DNA of 64,000 bases from Ampelomyces quisqualis (Eukaryota > Ascomycota > Dothideomycetes > Pleosporales > Phaeosphaeriaceae): NCBI GenBank assembly GCA_018398575.1, contig JAGTXZ010000008.1, positions 1,860,001-1,924,000 on the forward strand. The letters run 5' to 3'. The notes under the pieces are model-generated. The model did not search any database. It saw only the letters and a list, made by a program, of their open reading frames with translations, and was not told the DNA's origin. Shown piece after piece: positions 10,079 through 19,241 of this stretch (the stretch's first letter is position 1; each line of letters starts with the position of its first letter). The position numbers were made by a program, and so were the translations under genes.

Positions 10079-10478
10079 AACTACTCATACTACCCGTCCC
10101 CACCGAGAACTAAGCCGGGGCATTGGCGCAAAAGGACACTAGAACGCAATGGGATGTTTGAGTGGCCAGGAATAAATATAGTGCAGGTACGAATGCGCAA
10201 CTATGATACTGTAGTATACCAATGAGAAAGAAAAATCCGCACTCGTGAAGGGCAAGGTGGCTGTGTTTTGGTGGATGGTCGGATGTCGCAAAATCCAAGA
10301 ATTACTCTATGAGATGGCGTCTTGTAGAACAAGATGCATGCTTTCAATTGATGTCAAAGGATATCAAGGGCAGTCAGGATATAATGTATGATGTGGAGGG
10401 TACCAACTTTCTTTCGTGACTCTTCCTGTGAATCCTAGAGAATCGCGAGCCTCACGTGGGGGACTAGGTGTCGTCTGT
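10079..10478. other. intergenic, no gene seen
   Basis: 400 bp between the protease remnant and the antiporter stop codon. The protease frame runs open to 10225 but loses recognisable similarity after GHNAF. The remainder is probably the 3' UTR of the minus-strand antiporter. Confidence 0.35.
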
Positions 10479-12000
10479 TCATTGAATCTTCGCCGCTATG
10501 GCCGGGATAGCCTCAACACCATTGCTCGTGGCAACCTCGGGATTGGGGTAGTACCAAGCAGCCACAGCTACGATAAGGTATACAATCTGCAGATGTGTCA
10601 GTGTCATGACATCACTTCTATCATCTATTTTGAAGATGCGCCGAAGAGCTTACCACCAAAAGAGCGCCCTCAAGATAATTGGACTCGCCATCTCGGAGGA
10701 AGTTTCCCACAACAAGGATCGAGAGCACCAGCAGCACAATCATGAAGATCTCAAAGTTGAGGTCCATGTCTTTGCCCAAAATCCATCCAACAATGACCAC
10801 TAGAGGAGCATTGAACAGTGCGGTTTGGATAGACGGGCCAACGCAGTGGAACAGTGCGAAGTTCTGATGGAAGGTTAGCAACACTCGGCATATACGGAGT
10901 AAGCATACCATTTGGCCGTCCCAAGCCTCATCAATCGCCGTCAGGTGCTCGGCTGCTTTCTCAACCAGAGGAAGTAAAATGAGACCAAGGAACTGGTCAG
11001 GAATTCCGGCCTCTACAACATCCTCAATGCGTTCGACGAGGAACACGGCAAGCAGAGTCACAATAGTCAGCGAGAGCACCAGAGCGACGGTGCACTCGGT
11101 GAATGTAAATTTCGGCTTGGCGAGGTCGTCATGGCGATCGAGATCAGCATGCTCATCGGCTTCAAGCACTTCGTCGAAAATGGAGTGTTGAGACCGTGCA
11201 TTGTACCAAATGAAGCTATATCTTGTCAACTATGTCTGTGCAAAATCGACCCTTCACACTCACATGCAAAAAGCAACAATAAGGAGGATCGAAGTAATCT
11301 GACTGATCCTAAGCACATTGTGCTGCAATATCTTCTCGGTAAACTCGTGGTGCTTGGTGGCCTTTGCAACAGCAGAGCGCCTGAGCGCAGAGTAATAAGC
11401 ACTGGGGATGAGCAAACCGAAACCAGCGACCAACAACAGCCCGCTGCCAACTTCGCTGATAGATGCATGAAATTTCTGGCTAGCTTGTCGAAGCCCACCG
11501 ACGTAGAAGCAAAGGCCAAGACAGAGGAGCAAGTTTGTGATGATTGATCCGAGAATCGCAGCTTGAATGACAGGTACCAGGTTACCATGCTCATCATGCT
11601 CGGAGGTGTGCTTGACGATGAGTATAACGAAGAGGATGATCTCCACAATGGATCCAAAGGCTGTCTCGATCAAGATGCCGGATACTTTGGGCATTTTCCG
11701 AGCAAACTCCTGTCCGGCGAAGCCTAGCAAGTTGGCGACAGGAATCATGGCAATGTAGCTTGTAATGAAGATGGCTATAGGTAGACCGGGAAAGGCGTAA
11801 TGCAAGACAATGGCCATGGGTACAAAGGGCCAAAGGAGATTCGCATACTTGGCGGCATTACTTCCAGACTTCCACGCGACCCTCAGAAAATGCCAAGGAT
11901 GAAAGCCAGATCGTCCACTTTCACCGTCCGGATGGATATGTTGTGGAAGAATGTTATGGAGAAGCGGCGTTGACTCGGAACCTTGGTGATGGGACGGCAT
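10479..12000 (-). CDS. divergent Ca2+/cation-H+ antiporter of the CAX family
   Basis: Four exons: 12000-11264, 11221-10909, 10863-10654 and 10586-10479 (455 residues). The second exon may instead begin at 11215 with a TAG acceptor, giving 453. Introns 2 and 3 have CTAAC and CTGAC branch sites and join DGQM to NFALFH and ALLV to IVYLIVAVAAWYYPNP. About ten or eleven hydrophobic segments form the two repeats of a CAX exchanger, separated by an acidic loop (DEVLEADEHADLD). Family knowledge: such proteins exchange H+ for Ca2+ or other cations at the vacuole or endomembranes. The two ion-binding signatures are atypical: GSIVE (116-120) replaces GNAVE, and VEKAAEH (332-338) replaces VGNAAEH. A start at 12165 is possible in frame, but the ATG at 12000 has the better -3 G context and a normal fungal N-terminus (ESTPLLH). 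Confidence 0.88.
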
Positions 12001-13132
12001 CGCGTGAGCCGGCGCGATCCTCACGTCGATTTTCGGCACCTGAAAGATCGAATAGATTGAGGTTACGCTCGAGGTTGTCGATTGCTTCGGGTGTCGTGGA
12101 GAAGACGAACGCGAAAATGTCACGATCTGTCGGACGCCAACGTCGGGCGGGGCTGGGAGGCGCATCTGGGCATCGCCAATGCCCAGCCCAGGAAATCAAG
12201 GACCTCGGGACGTAGCCGGCCCTTCCTCAGGCCTTTCGTCGCATCCCAAATTCGCATGCTGCGCGAAGCAATTGTTGCAATGTATCTTCATCGTGTCTAC
12301 CAGCAAATCTACGCAGTAATTGAAAAGTGTTACCAACAGAATCGCTCGTTCACCATTCTTGTGAATGACGTAGGTGCCTCGTGCTCATTGGTCAAGAGTG
12401 AGATGCTAACAAGAAGACGCTGACTTGAGAAATGTGACTGGAGAAATGAAGAGAAAAATTTATGTATTACAAGATCGCCTTAAAGACGCATGGCGATGCG
12501 GCGAAGAGTTCAACAGCCCCCTTTCATCCAGCTGTTCTTCTCGGTCCGACTCGGTTGTGCCAGCGCAGTCGCTGTTAAGAGGAAAAACAGCTATTTGATT
12601 TAGGGATGAGATGATCATATCCCTCTAGTGACCCAATGTCCATTGTACACTCTTGACGCAATCGTGCGTTGCTGCATCGAATTCGACAGACCAAAGGCAG
12701 TCTTCGATGCAGAGCGTCTAGTCCTTGGAGTGGGTTCCAAAGCAATCAATGCAGAGACAGAAGATCACTGAGAACAACATTGTGGCGGCTCTTTCACGAT
12801 TGCGGTCAATCCAGGTATGTGGCGTTAGTCATGGTTCGAGAAGGGCTATCGGGAGATGATTCCAAGGGAGCGAGAAAGCCAAGTAGAAGTATTTGGCGAA
12901 AGAGTCGCCTGTCAGCCTTGGTTGTATACATGTCCAAGAGCACAAAATGAGCAGATGACTTGCCCACAATTTCCGCTCTATGTCCGGCCACTCGCCAAGT
13001 CGGATCAATTCCGTCGTGGCGCACGTAGATGGCCAAACTTGGTTCGTGGGTGTGCTAAGTAGAAGTATACATATATCAAAGCTAATACGTCACTGTCTGG
13101 ATGACTTCGTTGCAATTTGAACAACCGCGAGC
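12001..13132. other. intergenic between divergent antiporter and GPI-protein genes
   Basis: 1.1 kb with no supportable gene. Its left part is the 5' leader of the antiporter and stays open on the minus strand to 12165. The short plus-strand frames at 12669-12950 and 12856-13062 lack any recognisable feature. Just before the next gene lies a TATACATATATC run (about 13066-13077), a plausible TATA region some 60 bp before the ATG at 13133. Confidence 0.4.
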
Positions 13133-14100
13133 ATGAAGTTCTTCCTTTCATCAAGGCTCGCGCTTTGGGCGAGCGTCACAGCAATATTGTTGCCATATGC
13201 ATGCAAAGCGCAGAACACAACAAATTCGACCGATATCGACCGCTGCCATTCTCTTGGCAGATTCTCATCCAGCGCAATCGTGAACTCAACTGGATCGCAA
13301 TCGTTCCAATGGTCATCACAAGAGAAGGACTGGTACTTTACGACAACCTTCAATGATACCCGAGATCCCATACTTGTGGGGGGACTGCAAGACCTGGAAG
13401 GCTACATTAGCGCCCCTGCAGATACAGAGGCCGAAGTCTGCGTCTACATGATGCGTGGAGTGAACGCTACTGGAAGGGGCGAGGATGGTTGTGAGGGGGT
13501 GTTGAGCCAGAGTTGTGTGGATTGGTTGACTAAGAACGTTACTTTTGCGCTTTGGAATGACGGAAGGCGAGTGCGATGTGCAAATACGCCTCAGAGCGAG
13601 GAAGTCGAAACAACATGTGGTGGAGATGTAGGCTTTTATGTCTCTACTGGTCAGTCAAAATCCTGCTGTATCGTATGGCCGCGCATTCAAATTGACTGTT
13701 TCTAGGGTTACCCCAGAACTTATCCAACCACACATGTACCATCTTGTCTCCGCCAGGGAATTCCATGCCCACGGATTACCTGACTCACAGATCTATTGGT
13801 ATAGGCATGTCACCAATGAATTCAGATCAATTGGCTGATAACTTTGCCTTTTACGATCTATACGTCAAGCAGACAAGGCCATGGCTTATTACCTCTTCGA
13901 TACACGCGGATTCCGGCTTTTTGCGTGAGACGAAGGTAATTTGCCAAGCACCAGACAGAGTTTTAGAAGGGAGTCGACAGCCAGAGAGTGAATGGCCATC
14001 CGAGCAGCAAGGAGGCGGGACTTTTCTGGCCCCCTGGAAAGGCGTTACCATGCCATATTTCCTTACATTTCTTGCCAGTATAGCTTTGATAGTATGGTAG
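13133..14100 (+). CDS. predicted secreted GPI-anchored glycoprotein, two exons
   Basis: Exons 13133-13649 and 13706-14100 give 303 residues. The 56-nt intron has a slightly unusual GTCAGT donor, a TTGACT branch site and a CTAG acceptor. The splice joins FYVSTG to LPQNLSNHTC and avoids a stop. Features in order are a signal peptide (1 to about 26, ending CKAQ), many N-glycosylation sequons (NTT, NST twice, NDT, NAT, NVT, NLS, NHT), about nine cysteines in the mature part, a Ser/Gln/Gly-rich stretch, and a C-terminal hydrophobic tail (MPYFLTFLASIALIVW) directly before the stop. A signal peptide plus a C-terminal hydrophobic tail with no basic residues after it is the pattern of a GPI-anchored cell-surface protein. 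I do not recognise a named family. Confidence 0.72.
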
Positions 14101-15228
14101 TCTGCGGTGTTGTTAACGCTATTGAGATTTCATGTTCCAAGTTCCGTCAATGGCATGTGAGAAGACTAAGACATAATAGCGATCAAGGGTTGTGTACTAT
14201 GGACTAGACGGATAGCACTGCGGGGCTTATCGTTACTAACGCGGCTTCCTCGAAATGCATGTCCGAGAATGAGGTGTTCTAAGGGTCAAGTTAGCCTGAG
14301 TGAATTGCATACCTAGTGTGCGGAACGTTGCTGTCAATCTCCACGGCATGACATGCCACAATACTTCGCATTCTAGGTACTGATCCAAAAATTGCGCCTC
14401 GCGAAAGGCAGTCAGGCCCGGCACCACACGCATCGGGGCTGCACAAATTGGTGCCATTCATCGCGACTGTAAAGCTCGGCGATGGGCTGAAGTATGGTAA
14501 TGCTTAGGTCTGTAAGGCGTCGAGATATTCCTAACCGTGTTTAACACACCAGGCTGGGCGCCATGAATGTAGGGATCGTCTGCTGATCATGCTGTAGGCG
14601 TTTTTGGAGTCTTGTTTCATGATGCTTTTGTGCTCAAACTGAAGATCTAGCATATCATCATATCGATATCATGGCTATTGATGCTGTCAGTGCAGTGATT
14701 TTCCCCATATTTTGTGACGCATTATTATAGAATTCTAGCTCATCTATCCCAATATAATATAATGTTTGTTTGGATGGAATCATGGATGGCTGAAACGGAA
14801 CAGTTTCCGCGTCAACTTCTTCTTGTTTTGTGTGCGCACCGGTGCGTCTAGGGAAACTAAGAGTAGCACCAGCATGCGGCATGATGTCAGTACACTATAC
14901 TTTCCTTGCTACACGAAGTTGTGATATCCCCTCCCGCTTTCCATAGTTTACATGCAGACCGTTTATACTTTTTTTTACAGGTCTCACAATGTGCATCGTG
15001 CGTTTATGTATGGTATGGGAGATGAGTGACGTCTCGGCCCAATGTAGCTGCATGTAACGTGGTATCACAATGTTATGGCCTGCGGCTCTGTACCGCCATG
15101 ACATATCAAGCGAAGAAATTACATCGAACTGGTGAATAAGTCTAGTCAAATCAACAACTGTTGAATAGAACAACAACCGGTTAATCCAGTCTTGCTCTTA
15201 TCTGACAGTCAAACAATTCAGCAACGCA
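14101..15228. other. intergenic, no gene seen
   Basis: 1.1 kb of mixed composition. The open frames on the minus strand (14236-14457, 14658-14882, 14895-15176) are short, show no domain or signal, and some lack an ATG. I see no RNA gene. Confidence 0.4.
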
Positions 15229-15753
15229 ATGGTCGCTCCTGAAAATTTGACTCTGGATACTGCACTAGAGATTGCTCACTCACACACCCCGAAAGGGAAG
15301 TGTGGTGTCTGTCTCGAAGACTTCGAACTCGAAAAGTGCGACGGTGATGTAATCAAGGTCGTTGTCAAAGCCAAGGTTTGTAACCATTTTTTTCACAAGA
15401 TCTGCATTGAAGCGTGGCTAAAGTCTTCGACGCCGAATCTGATCATCTGTCCGTTCGATCGCAGCGCGATCTATGGATGCGAGAGTGTTCCGCAGGAACC
15501 AATCAATCTCCCAATTTTCATCGAGTTCCTTGGCCATGGAGTCGATGGGCACGGAGCTTTCTGCATCAACCATGGCTTGGATAATGAAACGTTGGACCTC
15601 GATGAAATTGAACATCAAGCGAACTCAGTTGCAAGTCCAGTAGTGGTATCCGCCGAGCACGGATTTCTCAACTCGGAGCTGGTAGAGTTCTTCAATGCCA
15701 GCAACGAAGAGTCTGGTAGATCGTCAAACTCGCACAATGTACACTATAAATAA
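15229..15753 (+). CDS. RING-H2-like zinc finger protein, 174 residues
   Basis: A single exon with an ATG in an AATGGTC context. Residues 25-77 form a RING-like module: C25-x2-C28, then C51-x-H53-x2-H56-x2-C59 (CNHFFHKIC followed by IEAWL), then C74-PF-D77. The expected eighth ligand, Cys in CPxC, is an Asp here (CPFDR). Asp can ligate zinc in some RING proteins such as RBX1, so the finger may still fold. The rest is acidic and without recognisable motif. Family knowledge: RING-H2 proteins usually act as E3 ubiquitin ligases by recruiting E2 enzymes. No membrane segment is visible. It stands directly before a second, larger RING protein on the same strand; the two may belong to a locally expanded, lineage-specific set (inference). 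Confidence 0.75.
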   Translation: MVAPENLTLDTALEIAHSHTPKGKCGVCLEDFELEKCDGDVIKVVVKAKVCNHFFHKICIEAWLKSSTPNLIICPFDRSAIYGCESVPQEPINLPIFIEFLGHGVDGHGAFCINHGLDNETLDLDEIEHQANSVASPVVVSAEHGFLNSELVEFFNASNEESGRSSNSHNVHYK

Positions 15754-16200
15754 CTGCGAGCTGAGCGCATTTTCCTGGCTCCTTACCAAATTCTTCCAGA
15801 TGACAATGACGTCAATTTAACTGACGCGTGCTGAAGTCGAGATCAAGAATTGGCTTTTTGAATGGACCAATCGATCTTGGATGGTTACTGCAAAACAGGC
15901 AGAAGTAAACTTTGGCTTATCAGTTCAATGCCGAAAATAAACACGTCACAGCCGATCTAACGTCAGTAACAAATGTTCAGTTGTTCAAAGTACTCATATC
16001 TTCGAAAACTGTGTCATACCTTTTTTGTTTTGGCAAAGAATAGAATAATGGTGACCATTACCTTACCCTATTATTATATTGTGGAGAATTCAACCTTTCT
16101 TGCATACACCATGCTGCCGATTATCAGCTTAAACTGAACGTGTTACAAAGTAGGGTAATAGCTGCGATCGACATCCTTTGTTGCCTAGCATAATTTTAGC
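15754..16200. other. intergenic between two RING genes
   Basis: About 450 bp, AT-richer than the flanking genes, with CCTTACCCTATTATTATATTG near 16060. It likely carries the 3' UTR of the first and the promoter of the second RING gene. No RIP bias: TGA, TCA and TGG are present. Confidence 0.35.
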
Positions 16201-18648
16201 ATGCACAAGGCTCATTGTGTTCACGCGCCGCCATTGATCAGAAACAACGGCTCAAAGCAGACTTTGTGGCATATGAGACGCTCGCAACAAAGGCAAGTCT
16301 GCATAAATCTACCGACAAAGCCAGTTATTCACACTAGAATTGCCCTTGCTGCCGATTGGGACACACTTGAGTTTTCAATCCCAAAGATACCCTCCATTTC
16401 TGATTCATCAGTGATGATACCCCCGCGGAGAAACAGCAGTTTGGTTTTGGTACATCATAGAAAGACGGGCGAGCTGGAGATTCGTCGCGCTGGTGAATTT
16501 TCCACAATCCTGAAAACACCCTCTACGCCGTTACGACAGCATTTGCACTATACGACCGAAAATCACCGCCGTGTTTGTAGATGCTCGCAATCCGAGCGCC
16601 ACAAGAAGCCGTCGCCAGTAGCCTCAGAGTCGAAAAATTTTGCCGCCAACTTAGCACGGTATCTTGACCAGCGCCATCTCGAGGCGTGTTCGATTGCCGA
16701 CTTTCGTGCCAGCGAGATCCAACAGCAAACCAATTGGGCATCTGAAGGTGTTTTGAACGATAAATTTCATTATGCCACCAGGCAGAAAGATGTTGTTTGT
16801 CGCTGTACTAGACCAAACAATCATGGCAGGGGTACGGTCCGCAACCCCGACATAGTCGAGCTTTGTGTACAGTTCTTCCGAAAGAATGTCGATAAGATGA
16901 CTTGCACAAAGTCTCAGTGGCGCCAGATCGACATTCTCTCGCAGAATAACTCCTCCTCGGACAGCTCCTCATCCAAGTATGATTCCAAGTCATGGCAGGA
17001 TATTTTGCGCGAACGAGAACAATTAAACTATGATGCAGCACTAGTAACGCCGCACCCAAAAGCTGCTCATCTATGCATTGGTCCTAATCAGGCATCGGAT
17101 GTGCCAGAACAAGTCTGGAAAGCTACACGTCCATCCATGTGGAGCGGCAGAAGAGGATCTGCCACGTCCTGTAGCACTCCACTCGGGACAGCTGCATCGC
17201 CAAGGTTTTCAGTCGACTATGGTCTTGGTATCGACCGAAAAGATCGACCCACATTGTTCATATCTCCTCCCAGAGCATCGGTTGCAACAGTGTGGTCAGA
17301 TGTCCAGCGAGATGCAGCTGGCCAAGCACCTGAACTTCTCTCGGAAAACTCTGAACGGCCACTGACAGTACATCGCATTGATGCTACGGCCCTTTTAAAG
17401 TCGATGGATGTTGATGGACAGAATGATACAACCAGTCTAATGAAGCCTCCAGACGCAAAGCCTGGTCCACGAGTCAAGAATCCGAATCGAGCCGTTGTTG
17501 AATTGAGGGACAGCATGTTTTCTTTAAGTTATCCAGAGAAAATTGCTGAGCGACCTGCCACGCACTGCGTCGAGCTCCCTACCCACCACATACCGATGGA
17601 GGTGCCTCCAAGTGCACCGCAAGGATACGTGGAACTTTCTGGGATTGCTCCAAGACCGGCGCATGTGGATTTGGCTACTTTGCGAGAACTTGAGGGTGCG
17701 GAGTTGAGTGCAAGCCTCAAGCATCCAGGTAAGATGTCTCAAGATTTGGCTGAAGCATCAGAAATGCTGACATCTGAGTCAAAACAGGCCTCTGGGAGAA
17801 CCTCTTTCGTCTTCCAAAAACTGGATGATATGTTTGGTTTGCCTGAACAGGAGGAGTTCTTCCTACGTCACGTCACTGTTTGCTCGCGGGCCTATCCACC
17901 GCCACCAGGCGATTGTCGCTGCTGCGGAAAGTCGCTCCACGACCGCCGGCAGCGTACATTTCAGATCAATTCGTGCAAGCATTTCGTACATGACAAGTGT
18001 CTGATCGAGGAATTTCGACTCCATGATGAGGCTGTGGGTAGGTGTTCAATATGTGACGCGGTCCTGTGTGAGCGCGGCTTAATTGATCGCATCGCGCTCG
18101 ATCGCGAGGCTGTTTTCGGTTCGCAGTTCACAATTTTGCCCCATAACGTTCAGATTGAGTTTCCGCAGAGAGGTAAAGCTGCACACCTGCAATTTGAAGA
18201 AGATTTGGCAGCTGCGCAACTACGGCTGCTCAAGGACTATGTTGTTGTGCATGCTTCTGACCTTTACGATGAGTGGAGTTCTCGTCGCATAGAGCCGGAC
18301 TGGCAGGGCAAAGTCATCGGCCCTGCCGTCAAACTCTTCAAGGGCTGGAATATGCCTTCACAGAAGAGTCAGTATTTTGCTGATCGCGATGCCTTCCTAA
18401 AGCTTGTAGCCTGGGCTGAGCTGGTCCGTCTCATGAACCTCTCTAGAGTAGTACTGAAAGATGTCCATAGTGCCGATAAATCCTCGTTTCCAGTCGCTGA
18501 ACTTCATCGCAAGTTTCTCTGGTCAAAAGAGCGATATGAGAAAGAGAAAAAAACGTGGAGGACTGGCCAAAGGGGGGTTCTTGAGTGTGATAAGATCGCG
18601 CAAGACGCCTACAGCATCGCTATGAGCACACATCCGGATGCTCGATGA
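16201..18648 (+). CDS. large unknown protein with a C-terminal RING finger, 815 residues
   Basis: A single uninterrupted exon. The long N-terminal part is Ser/Pro/Arg-rich and probably disordered, but carries a duplicated motif: HYTTENHRRVCRC (residues 116-128) and HYATRQKDVVCRC (190-202), each followed by a His at the same distance (134 and 208). A complete RING-H2-like module lies at about 572-618: C572/C575, C592-x-H594-x2-H597-x2-C600, C615-x2-C618. The following region (to 815) is charged and helical with Trp residues and no recognised domain. Family knowledge suggests ubiquitin-ligase activity for the RING; the rest is unknown. The start at 16201 is the first ATG; a second in-frame ATG at 16273 could be used. 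It is the last intact gene before the AT-rich block. Confidence 0.72.
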   Translation: MHKAHCVHAPPLIRNNGSKQTLWHMRRSQQRQVCINLPTKPVIHTRIALAADWDTLEFSIPKIPSISDSSVMIPPRRNSSLVLVHHRKTGELEIRRAGEFSTILKTPSTPLRQHLHYTTENHRRVCRCSQSERHKKPSPVASESKNFAANLARYLDQRHLEACSIADFRASEIQQQTNWASEGVLNDKFHYATRQKDVVCRCTRPNNHGRGTVRNPDIVELCVQFFRKNVDKMTCTKSQWRQIDILSQNNSSSDSSSSKYDSKSWQDILREREQLNYDAALVTPHPKAAHLCIGPNQASDVPEQVWKATRPSMWSGRRGSATSCSTPLGTAASPRFSVDYGLGIDRKDRPTLFISPPRASVATVWSDVQRDAAGQAPELLSENSERPLTVHRIDATALLKSMDVDGQNDTTSLMKPPDAKPGPRVKNPNRAVVELRDSMFSLSYPEKIAERPATHCVELPTHHIPMEVPPSAPQGYVELSGIAPRPAHVDLATLRELEGAELSASLKHPGKMSQDLAEASEMLTSESKQASGRTSFVFQKLDDMFGLPEQEEFFLRHVTVCSRAYPPPPGDCRCCGKSLHDRRQRTFQINSCKHFVHDKCLIEEFRLHDEAVGRCSICDAVLCERGLIDRIALDREAVFGSQFTILPHNVQIEFPQRGKAAHLQFEEDLAAAQLRLLKDYVVVHASDLYDEWSSRRIEPDWQGKVIGPAVKLFKGWNMPSQKSQYFADRDAFLKLVAWAELVRLMNLSRVVLKDVHSADKSSFPVAELHRKFLWSKERYEKEKKTWRTGQRGVLECDKIAQDAYSIAMSTHPDAR

Positions 18649-19104
18649 GCTATTGAATTGTATATTTGTCACATTTTGCAACTACACATCAACTCATCTA
18701 AAGAATCAAAGCTATAATTCGGCAGTGTGGCCTCTTTCCCGCAGTGTGCTCCTTTCACCTGTGACCCGATGACACGTGGATACTTGCCCAATGCTAATAT
18801 TGCGAAGCCCACTCTCACTTTCAATTTGTTACACAAAACATCGTGCTGCTTAACATCTTTCCTTGTCGAACCATTGATGTGCCTAGCCCAAGAGACTCTC
18901 TATAAGCACACTGCGATGACAATTCCTACGCTTCACAGCATAGCCATCATCTGCAGTACTGCATATCGCTTGTGTGGTCTCCACCAGCATCTTTCTGGAG
19001 CTATTCGTCGTTTCGAAAACGCGATCAACATCACCGACACGGATTCAGCAGCCTAACGGCACAATGATGGTTCCAATGAAGGCGTTCTCGCACACTCTTA
19101 AACC
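18649..19104. other. transition from gene-bearing to AT-rich DNA
   Basis: About 450 bp after the last gene. An open frame at 18727-19056 begins with GTG, not ATG, and has no domain. Composition remains balanced until about 19,090-19,105, then switches abruptly to AT-rich sequence that lacks TGA/TCA/TGG/CCA. Confidence 0.5.
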
Positions 19105-19241
19105 TTAGCCTAAGTTTTAAAAGCAAAATCGTTTATTAAGGTAGATATTATCTAAGCCTTCTATAAAATTAGAATCGCAGAAGAAGATATATAGAAGATA
19201 GCGTTCTAGACCTACTTTAGCCTCTATAAATAGCTTGTAAC
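19105..19241 (+). pseudogene. family-B gypsy reverse-transcriptase fragment
   Basis: The frame reads a reverse-transcriptase piece, FIKVDII-AFYKIRIAEED, with TAG in place of Trp codons. It matches the same part of element B1 at about 28,408-28,537. It is cut at 19241 by the LTR of the reversed A copy. The B element that supplied it is otherwise absent on this side. It marks the left edge of the repeat block. Confidence 0.7.

Noticed and set aside
12669..13062. Plus-strand frames before the GPI protein
   Set aside because: No start context, domain or splice signal linking them to the next gene.
14236..15176. Three minus-strand frames between the GPI-protein and RING genes
   Set aside because: All under 95 codons with random-looking composition.
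18727..19056. 109-codon plus-strand frame at the repeat border
   Set aside because: Begins with GTG; no domain; unlikely in a fungal nuclear genome.
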